64,000 nucleotides of DNA from an uncultured Oscillospiraceae bacterium (lineage in GTDB: Bacteria > Bacillota > Clostridia > Oscillospirales > Oscillospiraceae), in the NCBI GenBank assembly GCA_944386845.1, contig CALXCP010000002.1, positions 24,805 through 88,804 on the forward strand. The letters run 5' to 3'. The notes under the pieces were generated by a model. That model made no database searches. It saw only the letters and a program-made list of their open reading frames with translations, and was not told the DNA's origin. Every line of letters starts with the position of its first letter. The stretch's first letter is position 1. Shown piece by piece: positions 33,281 to 42,897 of this stretch. The position numbers were made by a program, and so were the translations under genes.

Positions 33281-34401
33281 GAGCTTTGGGGACCTTTTTC
33301 CTGACCGCGCTCCGGGGCCAGCTGGCCAGCTGGCGGACCTGGTGCCTGCTGCTGCTCCTTCCCCTGATCGTGTTCGGAGCGGCCCGGCTGTCCCCGGCGG
33401 AGGAGGTGTCAGCCCCGGTCCAGGTGGGGGTGGTCCTGCCGGAGGAGGGCGGAGAGCGCTTCTGGTCCCTGCTGGAGGAGCGGTCGGGGACGGTGGTCAC
33501 CTTCCGACAGACCGACGGGGAGACCGCCCGGCGGCAGGTGGCCACCGGGGCGTGGGACTGCGCCTTCCTGCTCCCGGATGACTTTGAGGAGCGGCTGTCC
33601 CGGGCGGAGCTCTACGAGCTGGTCACCCTGCTCACCGGCCCCGGCTCCACCGTCTACCCCGTGGTGCGGGAGACGGCGGCGGCCGTCCTGGCCCAGTGTG
33701 TCTCGCCCACGGTGGCGGAGCGCTATCTGCTCCGCAGCGGGATCGCCGATCAGGACACCATCGGGGCCATGCGGCCCAGGCTGCAGGAGGTCCTGGAGGA
33801 GCGGGTGCTGATCGCCATGGAGACGGCGGACGGCCGTCCGCTGGATCCCATCGCGCTGGCGGACAGCGGCCGGGACCAGCTCCTGGCCGGCCTGACCGCC
33901 ATCCTGCTGCTGATTTGGGCCCTTTTGATCGCCATGGATCTGGGCCGCTGGCTGGGCAGCCCCTTTGCCCGGCGGCTGGCCCCCCTGCGGAGGACCGGCT
34001 GGCTCATGCTGCCCCGGCTGGGGGCGGCGCTGATCCCCGCCCTGCTGGCCGGCTGGCTGGCCCTGCTGGCCGCGGGGCTGCCCGGCTACGTGCTCCCGCT
34101 GATCCCGTATCTGCTGCTGTGGGGAGGGGTGGGGGCGCTGCTGGCCCGGCGGCGGGCGCTGTGGTCCGCCCTGCCGGCGCTGCTGCCCTTCGTGCCTGTG
34201 GCGGGGGTGCTGCTCTCTCCCATGCTGCTGGACCTGTCCCAGATCTTCCCTGCCCTGGCCCCGGCGGTGCGCTGGGACCCCGTCACCCTCTATCTCCGGG
34301 CCGGGAGAGGCCAGTGGCAGGACGGGGCCCTGCTGGCCGCTCTGGCGGCGGTCCTCCTGCTGCTGTCCTGCCTGAGCGGACGCAGGGCCTCCGGGCGCTG
34401 A
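33277..34401 (+). CDS. ABC-2 type permease, partner subunit
   Basis: 374 residues with the same topology as its neighbour: an N-terminal helix (WRTWCLLLLLPLIVFGAARL), an outside domain to about residue 200, then five to six helices. AGGAGGTGACGCC precedes the ATG, which overlaps the previous stop. The two permeases share pattern but little identity, pointing to an old duplication. It is the last gene of the operon, followed by a strong hairpin. Confidence 0.85.
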   Translation: MRALGTFFLTALRGQLASWRTWCLLLLLPLIVFGAARLSPAEEVSAPVQVGVVLPEEGGERFWSLLEERSGTVVTFRQTDGETARRQVATGAWDCAFLLPDDFEERLSRAELYELVTLLTGPGSTVYPVVRETAAAVLAQCVSPTVAERYLLRSGIADQDTIGAMRPRLQEVLEERVLIAMETADGRPLDPIALADSGRDQLLAGLTAILLLIWALLIAMDLGRWLGSPFARRLAPLRRTGWLMLPRLGAALIPALLAGWLALLAAGLPGYVLPLIPYLLLWGGVGALLARRRALWSALPALLPFVPVAGVLLSPMLLDLSQIFPALAPAVRWDPVTLYLRAGRGQWQDGALLAALAAVLLLLSCLSGRRASGR

Positions 34402-34419
34402 GGGGAATGAAAATGTGGA

Positions 34420-34455
34420 GAGGCCGCGGCGGGCAAAGCTGCCCGCCGCGGCCTC
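34420..34455. terminator. Bidirectional terminator hairpin
   Basis: A perfect 15-bp stem GAGGCCGCGGCGGGC and its complement around AAAGCT, between the convergent ABC operon and the TPR/SUFU gene. Confidence 0.7.
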
Positions 34456-34483
34456 TTGTCCTGATTTGGGAAGCTGGGGCGCT

Positions 34484-37400
34484 TCAGCGTGTCCCCTCCC
34501 ACTGCTCCCACCGCGCCCCGATGACCCGGGCCATGTCCTGGTAGTACGCCTCGTCGAAGGGGACGAAGAGATAGGCCTCGTCCTGGAACTCGTCCGAGTG
34601 GTACCGCTCCGGGCCGAACCAGGCCAGGGCGTGGGCGTCCACATCGGCGGGGAAGGATGGGTCGCTGTCCGCCCCGTAGTAGTACCGGGCAAAGGCCTCC
34701 CCCTCCTCATCGAAGAGGGCGGAGAACAGCTGCCCGCCCAGCTCGTCCCGGATAAAGAGGCGCAGGTCGGTCCCCTCCGGGTCGGCCCGGAAGGCATCCA
34801 CCGTGTCCCAGCACCGCTCCAGGAACTCCACGCTCATCAGGTCCTGCTCCATGCACCAGCGCAGATAGATGGCCAGGTGGTCATAGGCGCTGATCTCGTC
34901 CACCGGCAGGCGCTTTTCCCGGATGCTTCTCAGGTGCCACTCCCCGTCGTCCAGCACCCAGCCGCCGTCCGCCTCCTCTTCCTCCCCGTCCTCCATGGCA
35001 CTGGGCCGGTCGGGGTCCACGACAAAGCTCACGTCCTCCATCCGCGCCAGCAGTTCCTCGGCGCTGCGGCGCTGCTTGAAGTCCAGCTCGTCCTGATAGA
35101 GGGGGATCACCTGGTAGAAGTTGACCTCCTCGCCGCCGGGCAGGGTGCAGACCCCCGCCCCCTCCTCCGCCCCCTGGGGGGAGATCAGGATGGCGGCGCA
35201 GAGCTCGGTGCCCTCCGCGAAGGGGGACTCCTTGCCCAGGGTGTGGCCCCAGCCCAGCCAGGTGTCGTTCTCGATGGGCAGCCGGGCCAGCACCTTCAGC
35301 AGCCGGACGGGCCAGTACCACCCCTCGTCCTCCAGAGACCCCTCATCCAGCTTCCAGTCCGGCGGCAGGGCGATGGCCACCTCCGCCCGCTCCAGCCGCT
35401 GCTCCGCCAGCTCCTCCGGCACGTTCATCCGGCGGGCTCCCATGCCCATGGTCACCAGAGTGTACCAGTCCCGGTCCTCCGCGGGCGGCACCACGCAGAT
35501 GTCCACATGGATGTCCGGGGAGACCAGCTCGTGGAACACGTTGTCCGCCGGGCCCCAGTGGGCGGCGATGTGGTCCTCTACCGCCGCCATCTCCTCCTCG
35601 CCGTAGTGCTCCCGGGGGATGACGGGCTCCCCGCCGGAAAAGGCCGTGAGGGTGGCCCGGTCGGGGACGCCGTCCTCCCCCACCCGGACCCGGAAGGTGA
35701 CGTCCCCCTCCCCGGGCAGGCGGCAGATCAGGGTCACGCTGTAGTCCAGGTCGAAAAGCGCCGTTTCCAGCGTCCCCGCCTCCGTGTCGGGGCCGGGGCA
35801 GGCCAGCCACCGGCCGCTGTCCAGCCGCTCCTTCTGAGTGCGCAGCCACTCGGGCTTCAGCTTGGACAGCCCCGCCTCATTCATGCGCCACACCAGCTCC
35901 ACGCTGTGCCCCTGCACCGCATAGGGGAAGGAGCAGTAGGGGGCGTCCTTCTCATACGCCGCCGGGTCAGGCCGGAAGAGCTCCATAAATCGGGACAGGC
36001 CCGCCTCGTCCACGGTGATGCAGGAGATGGCCCGCAGCTTTTCGTCGGCCCCCTCGTCCAGCCCCGCCTGGAGCTTCCGGTCGCAGCCCGGGTCGATCCA
36101 GTGGTACTCCATCTCCTCGAGGGCGGCCCCGGCCTCGATCTCCTGCCGCAGGGTCAGGAACTCGTAGTCCCCCGGCACCAGCCGAAGGCCCCGCTCCGCG
36201 GCCTCCAGGGCCCCGGCCTTATCCCCGAAGTGGGCGCGCAGCTTGCCCAGCTGCAGCCAGCCCCAGGGGTAGTCCGGCTCCTCCCGGACGCCCTGCTCGG
36301 CATACCGCAGGGCCTCCTCCAGCCGGCCGCAGTACAGCAGGGCGCAGGCGTAGCGGTAATACCACGCGCCGCAGCCCCTGGCATTTTCCTCTGAATCGGG
36401 CATCCACTGGGCGGCCCGGTAGTACATGGTGTACTCGTCCAGGTTGTTGCAGGCGTAGGCATACCACAGGGCGAGCTGCAGGTCCCGCCGGGCCTGCCGG
36501 GCGGTGAAGCGCCCCTCGCTGACCCCCTTTTCCATGAACTCCATGAGGTAGCTGTACATCTTCCCGAAGTAGCTGCCCACATCCCCGCAGAAGGACTCCA
36601 GAGTCTCGATGTCCGCCGCCGACAGCAGGGAGCCGGTCTCCGGGTCCACCTCCGGCGCCTTCTCCACCAGGTCCACGCCCCCCACGTTCCGGCGGAAGGT
36701 GTGGAAGCTGGCCCGGGGGATGCCGCTGCCCTCCAGGAAGGCCCGGGCCGCCTGGAGAACGGGCAGCAGATCCCAGGCGATGAGATCCAGATAGCCGTTG
36801 TAGAGACCGGTAGCCCCGCCCAGGAAGGCGACGGTGTCCTCCCCGGCCTGTTCCGTCACGGCCTTTTCCAGGGCGTCCCGGAAGTCCATGATCTTTTGGG
36901 CCCGGTCCTCCCCGGTGAAGCCGTCCAGGGGATAGATCAGGAACCCGGCCGCGATGCCGTCGGCGTGATAGGCGTCCACGGTGTCGCTCTCGGCCCGCAT
37001 GTAGTCGTTGATGAGGGCGGGCAGGCGGGTGGAGCCGGCGTACACGTCCAGCCGCCAGTCGGCGTCCGGGTCCTCCACCGGGTCCAGCTTGTAGGTGAGG
37101 TAACAGTTTTCCAGATAGTCCGCCCCGTCCCGGTAGTCGGTCAGGCCCAGGTCCTTCAGCGTCCGGGGCAGCTCCGCCAGGGAGACGGCGGGGGCATCCC
37201 TCCGGGCTTCGGCCACCTCAAAGCCGCCCACATGGGCGATGACGTTGACCTCCCCCAGCACCTGGTCCGTGAGGGTGGACAGCAGCCACCAGACCCGGTC
37301 CCCGTCTTCCCGCAGCAGGGGCAGCAGCTTTTCACAGAAAAGGGTCAGGTCCACCTGCCCGTTCTCCTGCCGCTCCGCCCACACCTGTACCTCCTCCGGC

Positions 37401-38125
37401 CGGACCTCGTCCTCCCCGGCACGCAGGGAGAAGCCGGGAGAGGGCTGCCGCCCTACCCAGATGTTCCAGCGCTCCAGCACCGATCGGGGAGCGCGGGCCC
37501 GGAAGTAGACCAGGGGGAACAGCCGGGACCGGACCCCTTCCGCCGAGAGGATCAGCTCGTACTTCTCCCCGTTGAAGCCCAGCTCAAAGGCGGCGCCGCT
37601 CAGGGCCAGCTCCAGGGCCGCGCCGCACCTGGCCACGAGCGCATCCCCCTGCGCATGGGCTGGGTCGGCGTCCATCATGGCCCGCAGCTCCCCCTCGATC
37701 TGTTCAAAGGCGGCCCAGGCCGCTGCCACCCGCTCCCGGAAGGTTTTTTCAAACCGGGGCAGGGCCAGGCGGCTGCGGCAGTCGTCGATCAGCTCCTGGG
37801 TGTCCTCATCCCCGGGGCGGGCCTCCAGCGCCTGCTCAAAGTAGCGCAGGGCCGGGCCCTCCTGGTCCAGATAGTACCAGGCGTAGCCCATGCGGAAATT
37901 CCAGCAGTGGTCCCCCCGGAAGTATTCCTCGTGGGGCTTCAAAAGGGCGATGGCCTTTTGGAATAACTCCTTGTCCTCCGGCCCGGCCAGGTTGTTGTAG
38001 GCCCGGGCCAGCTCACTGTCCATCTCCGGGGTGCGTTCCCGGGCCGGGATGGCCTCCAGGGCGTCGATGATCTTCTGATACTCGCCGTCCCTGTTCCAGC
38101 GCTCACACTGTTCCAGCAGCGTCAT
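34484..38125 (-). CDS. TPR protein with SUFU-like C-terminal domain
   Basis: 1213 residues, no signal peptide or membrane helix, acidic. TPR-like helices lie near 10-110 (CERWNRDGEYQKIIDALEAI, ALRYFEQALEARPGDEDTQE) and again near 600-690 (CGRLEEALRYAEQGVREEPD). A SUFU-domain segment lies around 900-1060, with VFHELVSPDIHVDICVVPP, YTLVTMGMGARRMNVP and ENDTWLGWGHTL. The last ~110 residues (AYDHLAIYLRWCMEQDLMS...) resemble another small domain found in bacterial immunity-like proteins. SUFU proteins in bacteria are often toxin-immunity or protein-binding modules. The ATG at 38125 follows AGGAGG at eight bases. Role unknown. Confidence 0.8.
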   Translation of the reverse strand: MTLLEQCERWNRDGEYQKIIDALEAIPARERTPEMDSELARAYNNLAGPEDKELFQKAIALLKPHEEYFRGDHCWNFRMGYAWYYLDQEGPALRYFEQALEARPGDEDTQELIDDCRSRLALPRFEKTFRERVAAAWAAFEQIEGELRAMMDADPAHAQGDALVARCGAALELALSGAAFELGFNGEKYELILSAEGVRSRLFPLVYFRARAPRSVLERWNIWVGRQPSPGFSLRAGEDEVRPEEVQVWAERQENGQVDLTLFCEKLLPLLREDGDRVWWLLSTLTDQVLGEVNVIAHVGGFEVAEARRDAPAVSLAELPRTLKDLGLTDYRDGADYLENCYLTYKLDPVEDPDADWRLDVYAGSTRLPALINDYMRAESDTVDAYHADGIAAGFLIYPLDGFTGEDRAQKIMDFRDALEKAVTEQAGEDTVAFLGGATGLYNGYLDLIAWDLLPVLQAARAFLEGSGIPRASFHTFRRNVGGVDLVEKAPEVDPETGSLLSAADIETLESFCGDVGSYFGKMYSYLMEFMEKGVSEGRFTARQARRDLQLALWYAYACNNLDEYTMYYRAAQWMPDSEENARGCGAWYYRYACALLYCGRLEEALRYAEQGVREEPDYPWGWLQLGKLRAHFGDKAGALEAAERGLRLVPGDYEFLTLRQEIEAGAALEEMEYHWIDPGCDRKLQAGLDEGADEKLRAISCITVDEAGLSRFMELFRPDPAAYEKDAPYCSFPYAVQGHSVELVWRMNEAGLSKLKPEWLRTQKERLDSGRWLACPGPDTEAGTLETALFDLDYSVTLICRLPGEGDVTFRVRVGEDGVPDRATLTAFSGGEPVIPREHYGEEEMAAVEDHIAAHWGPADNVFHELVSPDIHVDICVVPPAEDRDWYTLVTMGMGARRMNVPEELAEQRLERAEVAIALPPDWKLDEGSLEDEGWYWPVRLLKVLARLPIENDTWLGWGHTLGKESPFAEGTELCAAILISPQGAEEGAGVCTLPGGEEVNFYQVIPLYQDELDFKQRRSAEELLARMEDVSFVVDPDRPSAMEDGEEEEADGGWVLDDGEWHLRSIREKRLPVDEISAYDHLAIYLRWCMEQDLMSVEFLERCWDTVDAFRADPEGTDLRLFIRDELGGQLFSALFDEEGEAFARYYYGADSDPSFPADVDAHALAWFGPERYHSDEFQDEAYLFVPFDEAYYQDMARVIGARWEQWEGTR

Positions 38126-38220
38126 GGTGTCTTCCTCCTCTGCCATGTGCTGCCCCCATGATAGCGGAAAACACCGCCCGGCGCAAGGGGGGAACGGCTC
38201 CATTTTGCCGGGCCGGAGAG

Positions 38221-38260
38221 AAGAGTGGGAGCCCCGGCGACTGCCGGGGCTCCCACTCTT
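38221..38260 (-). terminator. Hairpin after the SLH-protein gene
   Basis: An 18-bp perfect stem AAGAGTGGGAGCCCCGGC and its complement around GACT, beginning 9 bp after the SLH-protein stop codon. Confidence 0.65.
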
Positions 38261-38269
38261 TGCGCTTTG

Positions 38270-39589
38270 TCAGGCGAACCAGCCGCCGGTCTCCTCCCGG
38301 GCGGCCAGCACGTCCAGAGCGGTGGAGAGCATCCGGGCGGCCTCTCCCCGGGTGACCGGGTCTTGGAGGGCCAGAGCGCCGGCGCTGTCTGTGTCCAGCA
38401 CCCCAACGGTCTCCAGGTTCACCGCCGCCTGCAGGGCCCAGGCGGGGGCGCTCTCCCCGTCGGAGAAGGCGGCGGCCTCCGCCGGGACGTCGGACACCTC
38501 CAGCGCCCGGTCCAGGATCACCGCGGCCTCCCCCCGGGTGACCGGGGCGTCGGCCTGAAAGACCACGTCCCCCTCGGGGGTGAGCTGTCCGCCCACCACC
38601 CCCGCCTGAAGGGCGGAGGCGGCGTACCCCTTGGCCCAGGCGGGGATCTCTCCGTCGTCGGCGAAGCCGGTGAGGGACACGTCAGCCAGGGGCTCCCGGC
38701 CGGTGACTCCCATCACGAGGGAGAGAAACTCCCCCCGGGTCACCGTCCCCTCGGGCTGGAAGAGGTACTGCCCGTCCAGCTTCTGGCCGATGAGCAGGCC
38801 CTCCTCCGCCAGCCGCAGGGCGGCGGCGTGGGCGGGGTGGCCGTCCAGGTCGGCGTAGGAGACAGAGGTGTCGGGCCTCTGGATGCGCAGGGAGACCCTG
38901 GCCTCCTCCGAGGTGTTGCCCACCTCGTCCACCGCCACGAAGGTGAAGGAGTCCTTCCCCGTCTTGCCCTCATAGGGGGTGTAGACGAAGGCGCCGGTGC
39001 CGTCCTCGCTGAGGGACACCGAGCCCCGGGCGGGCTTGTCCACCAGCCGGAAGGTGAGCAGGTCCCCGTCGGGGTCCACCGCGTTCAGGGTGCCGGTGTA
39101 GGCCACGTCCCGGTAGGTGGTGAAGGTGAGGTTCTCGGCGATGGGGGCCAGGTTGGCCTCGGAGAGCAGGTACAGGTCCACGGGCACCGGCTCCCCAGAC
39201 GTGCCGTCGGAAAACAGGGGGGAGAAGGAGAACACGGCGTGGCCCTCCCCGCCGGCGGGCAGGAAGCGCAGGCCGGACACGGCGCTCATGGCGATGGAGT
39301 CCCCCTCCCGCAGGGGGGTGTTGCCCATGGCCAGGGTGCCGGCCGCCCCGTCGGGCAGCCGGGAGATGACGATGGAGTCCAGCGTCACCCCCCGCCCGGC
39401 GGAGAGGACGAAGTCCTCCGGGGAGAAGGAGATGGGCTGGTCGGACAGGCCGTTTTTGGAGAAGGCGGCCACGGCGGGGGCCTCGTCCCCGCCGCCTCCC
39501 CAGCCGAACAGGGCGGCGCCCGGGGTGGCCAGCGCCGCGGTCAGGGCGAGGACCAGGGCCAGGGCGGTGAGCGTGCGATGCTGCTTCAA
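38270..39589 (-). CDS. SLH-domain surface protein with cadherin-like domain
   Basis: 439 residues. An N-terminal signal peptide (LKQHRTLTALALVLALTAAL...ATPGAA) is followed by a beta-rich region and a cadherin-like/Ig repeat at about 150-235 (VDPDGDLLTFRLVDKPARGS, GKTGKDSFTFVAVDEVGN). Three SLH-like repeats then follow from about 245, with TRGEFLSLVMGV, TRGEAAVILDRAL and TRGEAARMLSTAL. SLH repeats bind secondary cell-wall polymers, so it is anchored to the wall. The start is a TTG at 39589, set by AAGGAGG eight bases upstream; an ATG reading would extend into the neighbouring gene. Confidence 0.9.
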   Translation of the reverse strand: MKQHRTLTALALVLALTAALATPGAALFGWGGGGDEAPAVAAFSKNGLSDQPISFSPEDFVLSAGRGVTLDSIVISRLPDGAAGTLAMGNTPLREGDSIAMSAVSGLRFLPAGGEGHAVFSFSPLFSDGTSGEPVPVDLYLLSEANLAPIAENLTFTTYRDVAYTGTLNAVDPDGDLLTFRLVDKPARGSVSLSEDGTGAFVYTPYEGKTGKDSFTFVAVDEVGNTSEEARVSLRIQRPDTSVSYADLDGHPAHAAALRLAEEGLLIGQKLDGQYLFQPEGTVTRGEFLSLVMGVTGREPLADVSLTGFADDGEIPAWAKGYAASALQAGVVGGQLTPEGDVVFQADAPVTRGEAAVILDRALEVSDVPAEAAAFSDGESAPAWALQAAVNLETVGVLDTDSAGALALQDPVTRGEAARMLSTALDVLAAREETGGWFA

Positions 39590-39689
39590 GGCAGATCCCT
39601 CCTTGGATGGTTTTGCGGGGGTAGTATCTGCCCGGAGACAAAAAATATGCGGGGCGGCTTTGCCACCCCGCGGGGGATACGGTGCGCGG

Positions 39690-40886
39690 TCAGGACACGG
39701 CGGACGAGGGGGGCACGCCGTGCTTGAGCCAGCTGGGCTTTTCCCGGGCGTGGATGCCAGAGACCAGCCCGGCCGCCAGATACATGGTGAGGATGGACGA
39801 GCCGCCGTAGCTGAAGAAGGGCAGGGTGATACCAATGACCGGGGCCACGTACAGGCACATGCCCACGTTGAGCACCACCTGGGCCAGCAGCATGGTGCCC
39901 ACCCCCACCGCCACCAGGAAGGAGAAGCCGTCCCCCGAGCGCAGCCCCACCCAGAAGCAGCGCAGGATGATGGCGGAGAGCAGCAGCAGCACGGCGCAGC
40001 AGCCCACCAGCCCCAGCTCCTCGCCGCAGACGGCGAAGATGAGGTCGGTGTGCCGGGCGGGGAGGGCGCCGGCGGAGGCGCTCTGGGTCTGGGTGCCGTG
40101 GAGGTAGCCCTGCCCGGTGAGCTGCCCCGAGCCGATGGCCAGCAGGGACCGGGTCTGCTGGTAGCCCCGGTCCAGGGGGTCCAGACTGTGGTCGAAGAGG
40201 ACCCGGATGCGCATGATGCGGTAGTCGGACCACAGGGAGGTGTTGGGCAGCACGAGGTTCCACAGCGCCGCCGCCCCGGCGGCCAGGCCGCCCCCCACCG
40301 CCACGAACCACCACTTGCTCACCCGGCCGGCCCAGGTCATGCCGGCGAAGATGAGGCAGTAGATGGTGACCATGCCCAGGTCGCTGGACACCGCGAAGAT
40401 GAGCCCCCCCATGAACAGGAGGTGGGCCCCCAGAAAGCACACCGAGGGCAGAGAGCTCACCCCCCGGCGGCTCTCCCGGAGCCAGATCAGCTGCCTGGCC
40501 AGCAGCAGGATGAAGGAGAGCTTGACGAACTCCGCCGGCTGCAGGTTGAAGGGGATGCCCGGGATGGACAGCCAGCTGCGGTTGCCCGTGTCGTCGGCCA
40601 CACCGAGGGGGGTGAGCAGCATCAGGATGAACAGGACGGACAGGGCCAGCAGCCACTTCCACTTGGTCATGATCAGATTCAGGTCCAGGTGGGTGAGCAC
40701 GAAATAGCACACCAGTCCGCCGGCGGCGGCGGCCAGCTGCTTGAGGAAGCTGGAGTGCAGGCCGGCGTCGTACCGGGTGGCGGAGAAGATGAGGGCCGCC
40801 CCGAAGGCGGTGGCCGCCAGGCACAGGGCCAGCAGGACCAGGTCCGCTTTTTTGATGAGATCCCAGAGATCGGCCCGCACCGGCAT
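39690..40886 (-). CDS. rodA: RodA-type SEDS peptidoglycan polymerase
   Basis: 398 residues, ten predicted transmembrane helices, of the FtsW/RodA/SpoVE (SEDS) glycosyltransferase family that polymerises lipid II. RodA-like marks are IFSATRY, NRSWLSIPGIPFNLQPAEFVKLSFIL, the ARHTDLIFAVCGEELGLVG loop and PVIGITLPFFSYGGSS near the C-terminus. FtsW or SpoVE cannot be excluded because no mre or division genes are adjacent. AGGAGG is only two bases from the ATG at 40886 but eight from an in-frame GTG at 40880, so the true start may be two codons later. Confidence 0.88.
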   Translation of the reverse strand: MPVRADLWDLIKKADLVLLALCLAATAFGAALIFSATRYDAGLHSSFLKQLAAAAGGLVCYFVLTHLDLNLIMTKWKWLLALSVLFILMLLTPLGVADDTGNRSWLSIPGIPFNLQPAEFVKLSFILLLARQLIWLRESRRGVSSLPSVCFLGAHLLFMGGLIFAVSSDLGMVTIYCLIFAGMTWAGRVSKWWFVAVGGGLAAGAAALWNLVLPNTSLWSDYRIMRIRVLFDHSLDPLDRGYQQTRSLLAIGSGQLTGQGYLHGTQTQSASAGALPARHTDLIFAVCGEELGLVGCCAVLLLLSAIILRCFWVGLRSGDGFSFLVAVGVGTMLLAQVVLNVGMCLYVAPVIGITLPFFSYGGSSILTMYLAAGLVSGIHAREKPSWLKHGVPPSSAVS

Positions 40887-41046
40887 CGCCTCCTTTCGCC
40901 CCGGCGGGGATAAGTCAGGGACATTCTACCACAAAGCGGGCGAAAGGAAAACAAATTTTCCGTGAATTTCAAAATGGTGTGGAGTTTCTGCCCGCGAGGT
41001 GGTACAATAACCGCAGACGCGGAGAAGAGAGAGGGGAGAGACCGCC

Positions 41047-41472
41047 ATGGAGTTCGTCAGCGACAGCGTGGAGCAGACCGAGGCGCTGGGCGCCCGGCTG
41101 GCCGGGGCGCTGGGGCCCGGGGCGGTGGTGGCCTTCACCGGCGACCTCGGGGCGGGCAAGACCGCCTTCATCCGGGGGCTGGCCCGGGGGCTGGGCGTCC
41201 CCGGGCGGGTGACCTCTCCCACCTTCACCATCGTGGACGAGCACGAGGGGGGCCGCCTGCCCCTGTTCCACTTCGACCTGTACCGCCTGGGGGGCGCCGA
41301 CGAGCTGTACGACATCGGCTGGGAGGACTACCTGGCCCGGGGGGGCGTGTGCGCCGTGGAGTGGAGTGAGCGCATGGAGGACGCCCTGGAGCCCGGCGCC
41401 GTCCGGGTGGACATCCGCCGGGGCGGAGGCGACGGGCAGCGCCTCATCACCATCGAGGGGGTGGAGCTGTGA
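41047..41472 (+). CDS. tsaE: tRNA threonylcarbamoyladenosine biosynthesis ATPase TsaE
   Basis: 141 residues. The P-loop TGDLGAGKT is at 31-39, VTSPTFTIVDEH follows, and the FHFDLYRL and VCAVEWSERM segments are typical of TsaE. It is the ATPase that drives the TsaBD complex making t6A37 in ANN-decoding tRNAs. Its stop overlaps the tsaB start (GTGA), a usual arrangement. GAGAGGGGAGAG precedes the ATG. A TACAAT -10-like box lies at 41003-41008, with only a poor -35. Confidence 0.95.
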   Translation: MEFVSDSVEQTEALGARLAGALGPGAVVAFTGDLGAGKTAFIRGLARGLGVPGRVTSPTFTIVDEHEGGRLPLFHFDLYRLGGADELYDIGWEDYLARGGVCAVEWSERMEDALEPGAVRVDIRRGGGDGQRLITIEGVEL

Positions 41473-42194
41473 AGATCCTGGCCATCGAGTCCTCGGCCAC
41501 CGCCGCCTCGGCGGCCCTGTGCGAGGACGAGGAGCTCATCGCCCAGACCTTTCAGCACAGCGGCCTGACCCACAGCCGCACCCTGCTGCCCATGGTCCTC
41601 ACCATGCTGGAGCAGTGCGGGGCCGGCCTGGAGGGGGTGGACCTGATCGCCGTGGCGGCGGGTCCCGGCTCCTTCACCGGGCTGCGCATCGGGGTGTCCA
41701 CCGCCAAGGGGCTGGCCTGGCCGGGGAACAAGCCCTGCGCCGGGGTGTCCACCCTGGAGGCCATGGCCTGGTCCCTGGCCCACACCGGGGCGATCGTGGT
41801 CCCGGTGATGGACGCCCGCCGGGGGCAGCTCTACAACGCCCTGTTCCGGGGGACCGGGGAGGGGCTGGAGCGCCTGGCCCCCGACCGGGCCATCGCCGCG
41901 GACGACCTGGTCGCTGAGCTGGCCGCCCTGCCCGGGCCCAAGGTCCTGGTGGGGGACGGGGCCCTGCTGGCCCGGAGGCTTTTGGGCGAGCGGGGGCTGG
42001 AGCTGACCGTGGCGCCCCCCCACCTGCGGCTCCAGAGCGCCTGGGGCGTGGCCCGGGGGGCGCTGGAGCTGGCCCGCCGGGGCGAACTGACCGACGCCGC
42101 CGGCCTGGCCCCTGTCTATCACCGCCTGTCCCAGGCGGAACGGGAGCGGCTGGCGAGAGAACGAAAAGGAAAAGAGGAAAGCGCACATGAATGA
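41469..42194 (+). CDS. tsaB: t6A biosynthesis protein TsaB
   Basis: 241 residues, ASKHA fold. [35 protein letters not shown] and [21 protein letters not shown] are the TsaB signature. It is the inactive partner that pairs with TsaD for threonylcarbamoyl transfer. The start codon is GTG at 41469 overlapping the tsaE stop. The last 8 bp overlap upp. tsaD itself is not in the window. Confidence 0.95.
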   Translation: MKILAIESSATAASAALCEDEELIAQTFQHSGLTHSRTLLPMVLTMLEQCGAGLEGVDLIAVAAGPGSFTGLRIGVSTAKGLAWPGNKPCAGVSTLEAMAWSLAHTGAIVVPVMDARRGQLYNALFRGTGEGLERLAPDRAIAADDLVAELAALPGPKVLVGDGALLARRLLGERGLELTVAPPHLRLQSAWGVARGALELARRGELTDAAGLAPVYHRLSQAERERLARERKGKEESAHE

Positions 42195-42822
42195 CAACAA
42201 GGTACACATCCTGGACCACCCCCTGCTGCAGCACAAGCTGACCATCCTCCGGGACGAGCGCACCGGCGTCAAGGAATTCCGGGAGATCGTGGCCGAGGTG
42301 GCCACCCTCGAGTGCTACGAGGCCACCCGGGACCTTCCCCTGGAGGACATCGAGGTGAAGACCCCCGTGGCCACCGGCACCTTCAAGCACCTGGCGGGCA
42401 AGAAGCTGGCCATCGTGCCCATCCTCCGGGCCGGCCTGGGCATGGTGGACGGCATCCTGAACCTGATCCCCTCCGCCAAGGTGGGCCACATCGGCCTGTA
42501 TCGGGACCCGGAGACCCTGGCCCCGGTGGAGTACTACTGCAAGATGCCCTCCGACATCTCGGAGCGGGACGTCATCGTGCTGGACCCCATGCTGGCCACC
42601 GGCGGCTCCGCCGTGGCGGCCATCCAGTTTCTGAAGAACTACGGCTGCCACAACATCAAGCTGATGAACGTCCTGGCCGCCCCCGAGGGCATCCGGGCGG
42701 TGCGGGAGGCCCACCCCGACGTGGATATCTACGTGGCCGGGGTGGACGAGGGGCTCAACGACCACGGCTACATCGTCCCCGGCCTGGGGGACGCGGGGGA
42801 CCGCATCTTCGGCACCAAATGA
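42187..42822 (+). CDS. upp: Uracil phosphoribosyltransferase
   Basis: 211 residues, standard length. It converts uracil plus PRPP to UMP. Motifs are [31 protein letters not shown], the PRPP-binding loop [14 protein letters not shown] and the uracil-binding C-terminus [20 protein letters not shown]. Translation is coupled to tsaB (8-bp overlap, GAAAGGAAAAGAGGAAAG before the ATG). It can take up the uracil released by PsuG. Confidence 0.97.
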   Translation: MNDNKVHILDHPLLQHKLTILRDERTGVKEFREIVAEVATLECYEATRDLPLEDIEVKTPVATGTFKHLAGKKLAIVPILRAGLGMVDGILNLIPSAKVGHIGLYRDPETLAPVEYYCKMPSDISERDVIVLDPMLATGGSAVAAIQFLKNYGCHNIKLMNVLAAPEGIRAVREAHPDVDIYVAGVDEGLNDHGYIVPGLGDAGDRIFGTK

Positions 42823-42840
42823 GAACAGAGAGCGGCACGA

Positions 42841-42875
42841 CAGGGCGCCGGACCCACACCGGGTCCGGCGCCCTG
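42841..42875 (+). terminator. Hairpin after upp
   Basis: A 15-bp perfect stem CAGGGCGCCGGACCC and its complement around ACACC. No T-run follows, so it may only attenuate transcription into the next operon. Confidence 0.5.
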
Positions 42876-42897
42876 CGGCCGTGGGGAGGGAGAGCCC

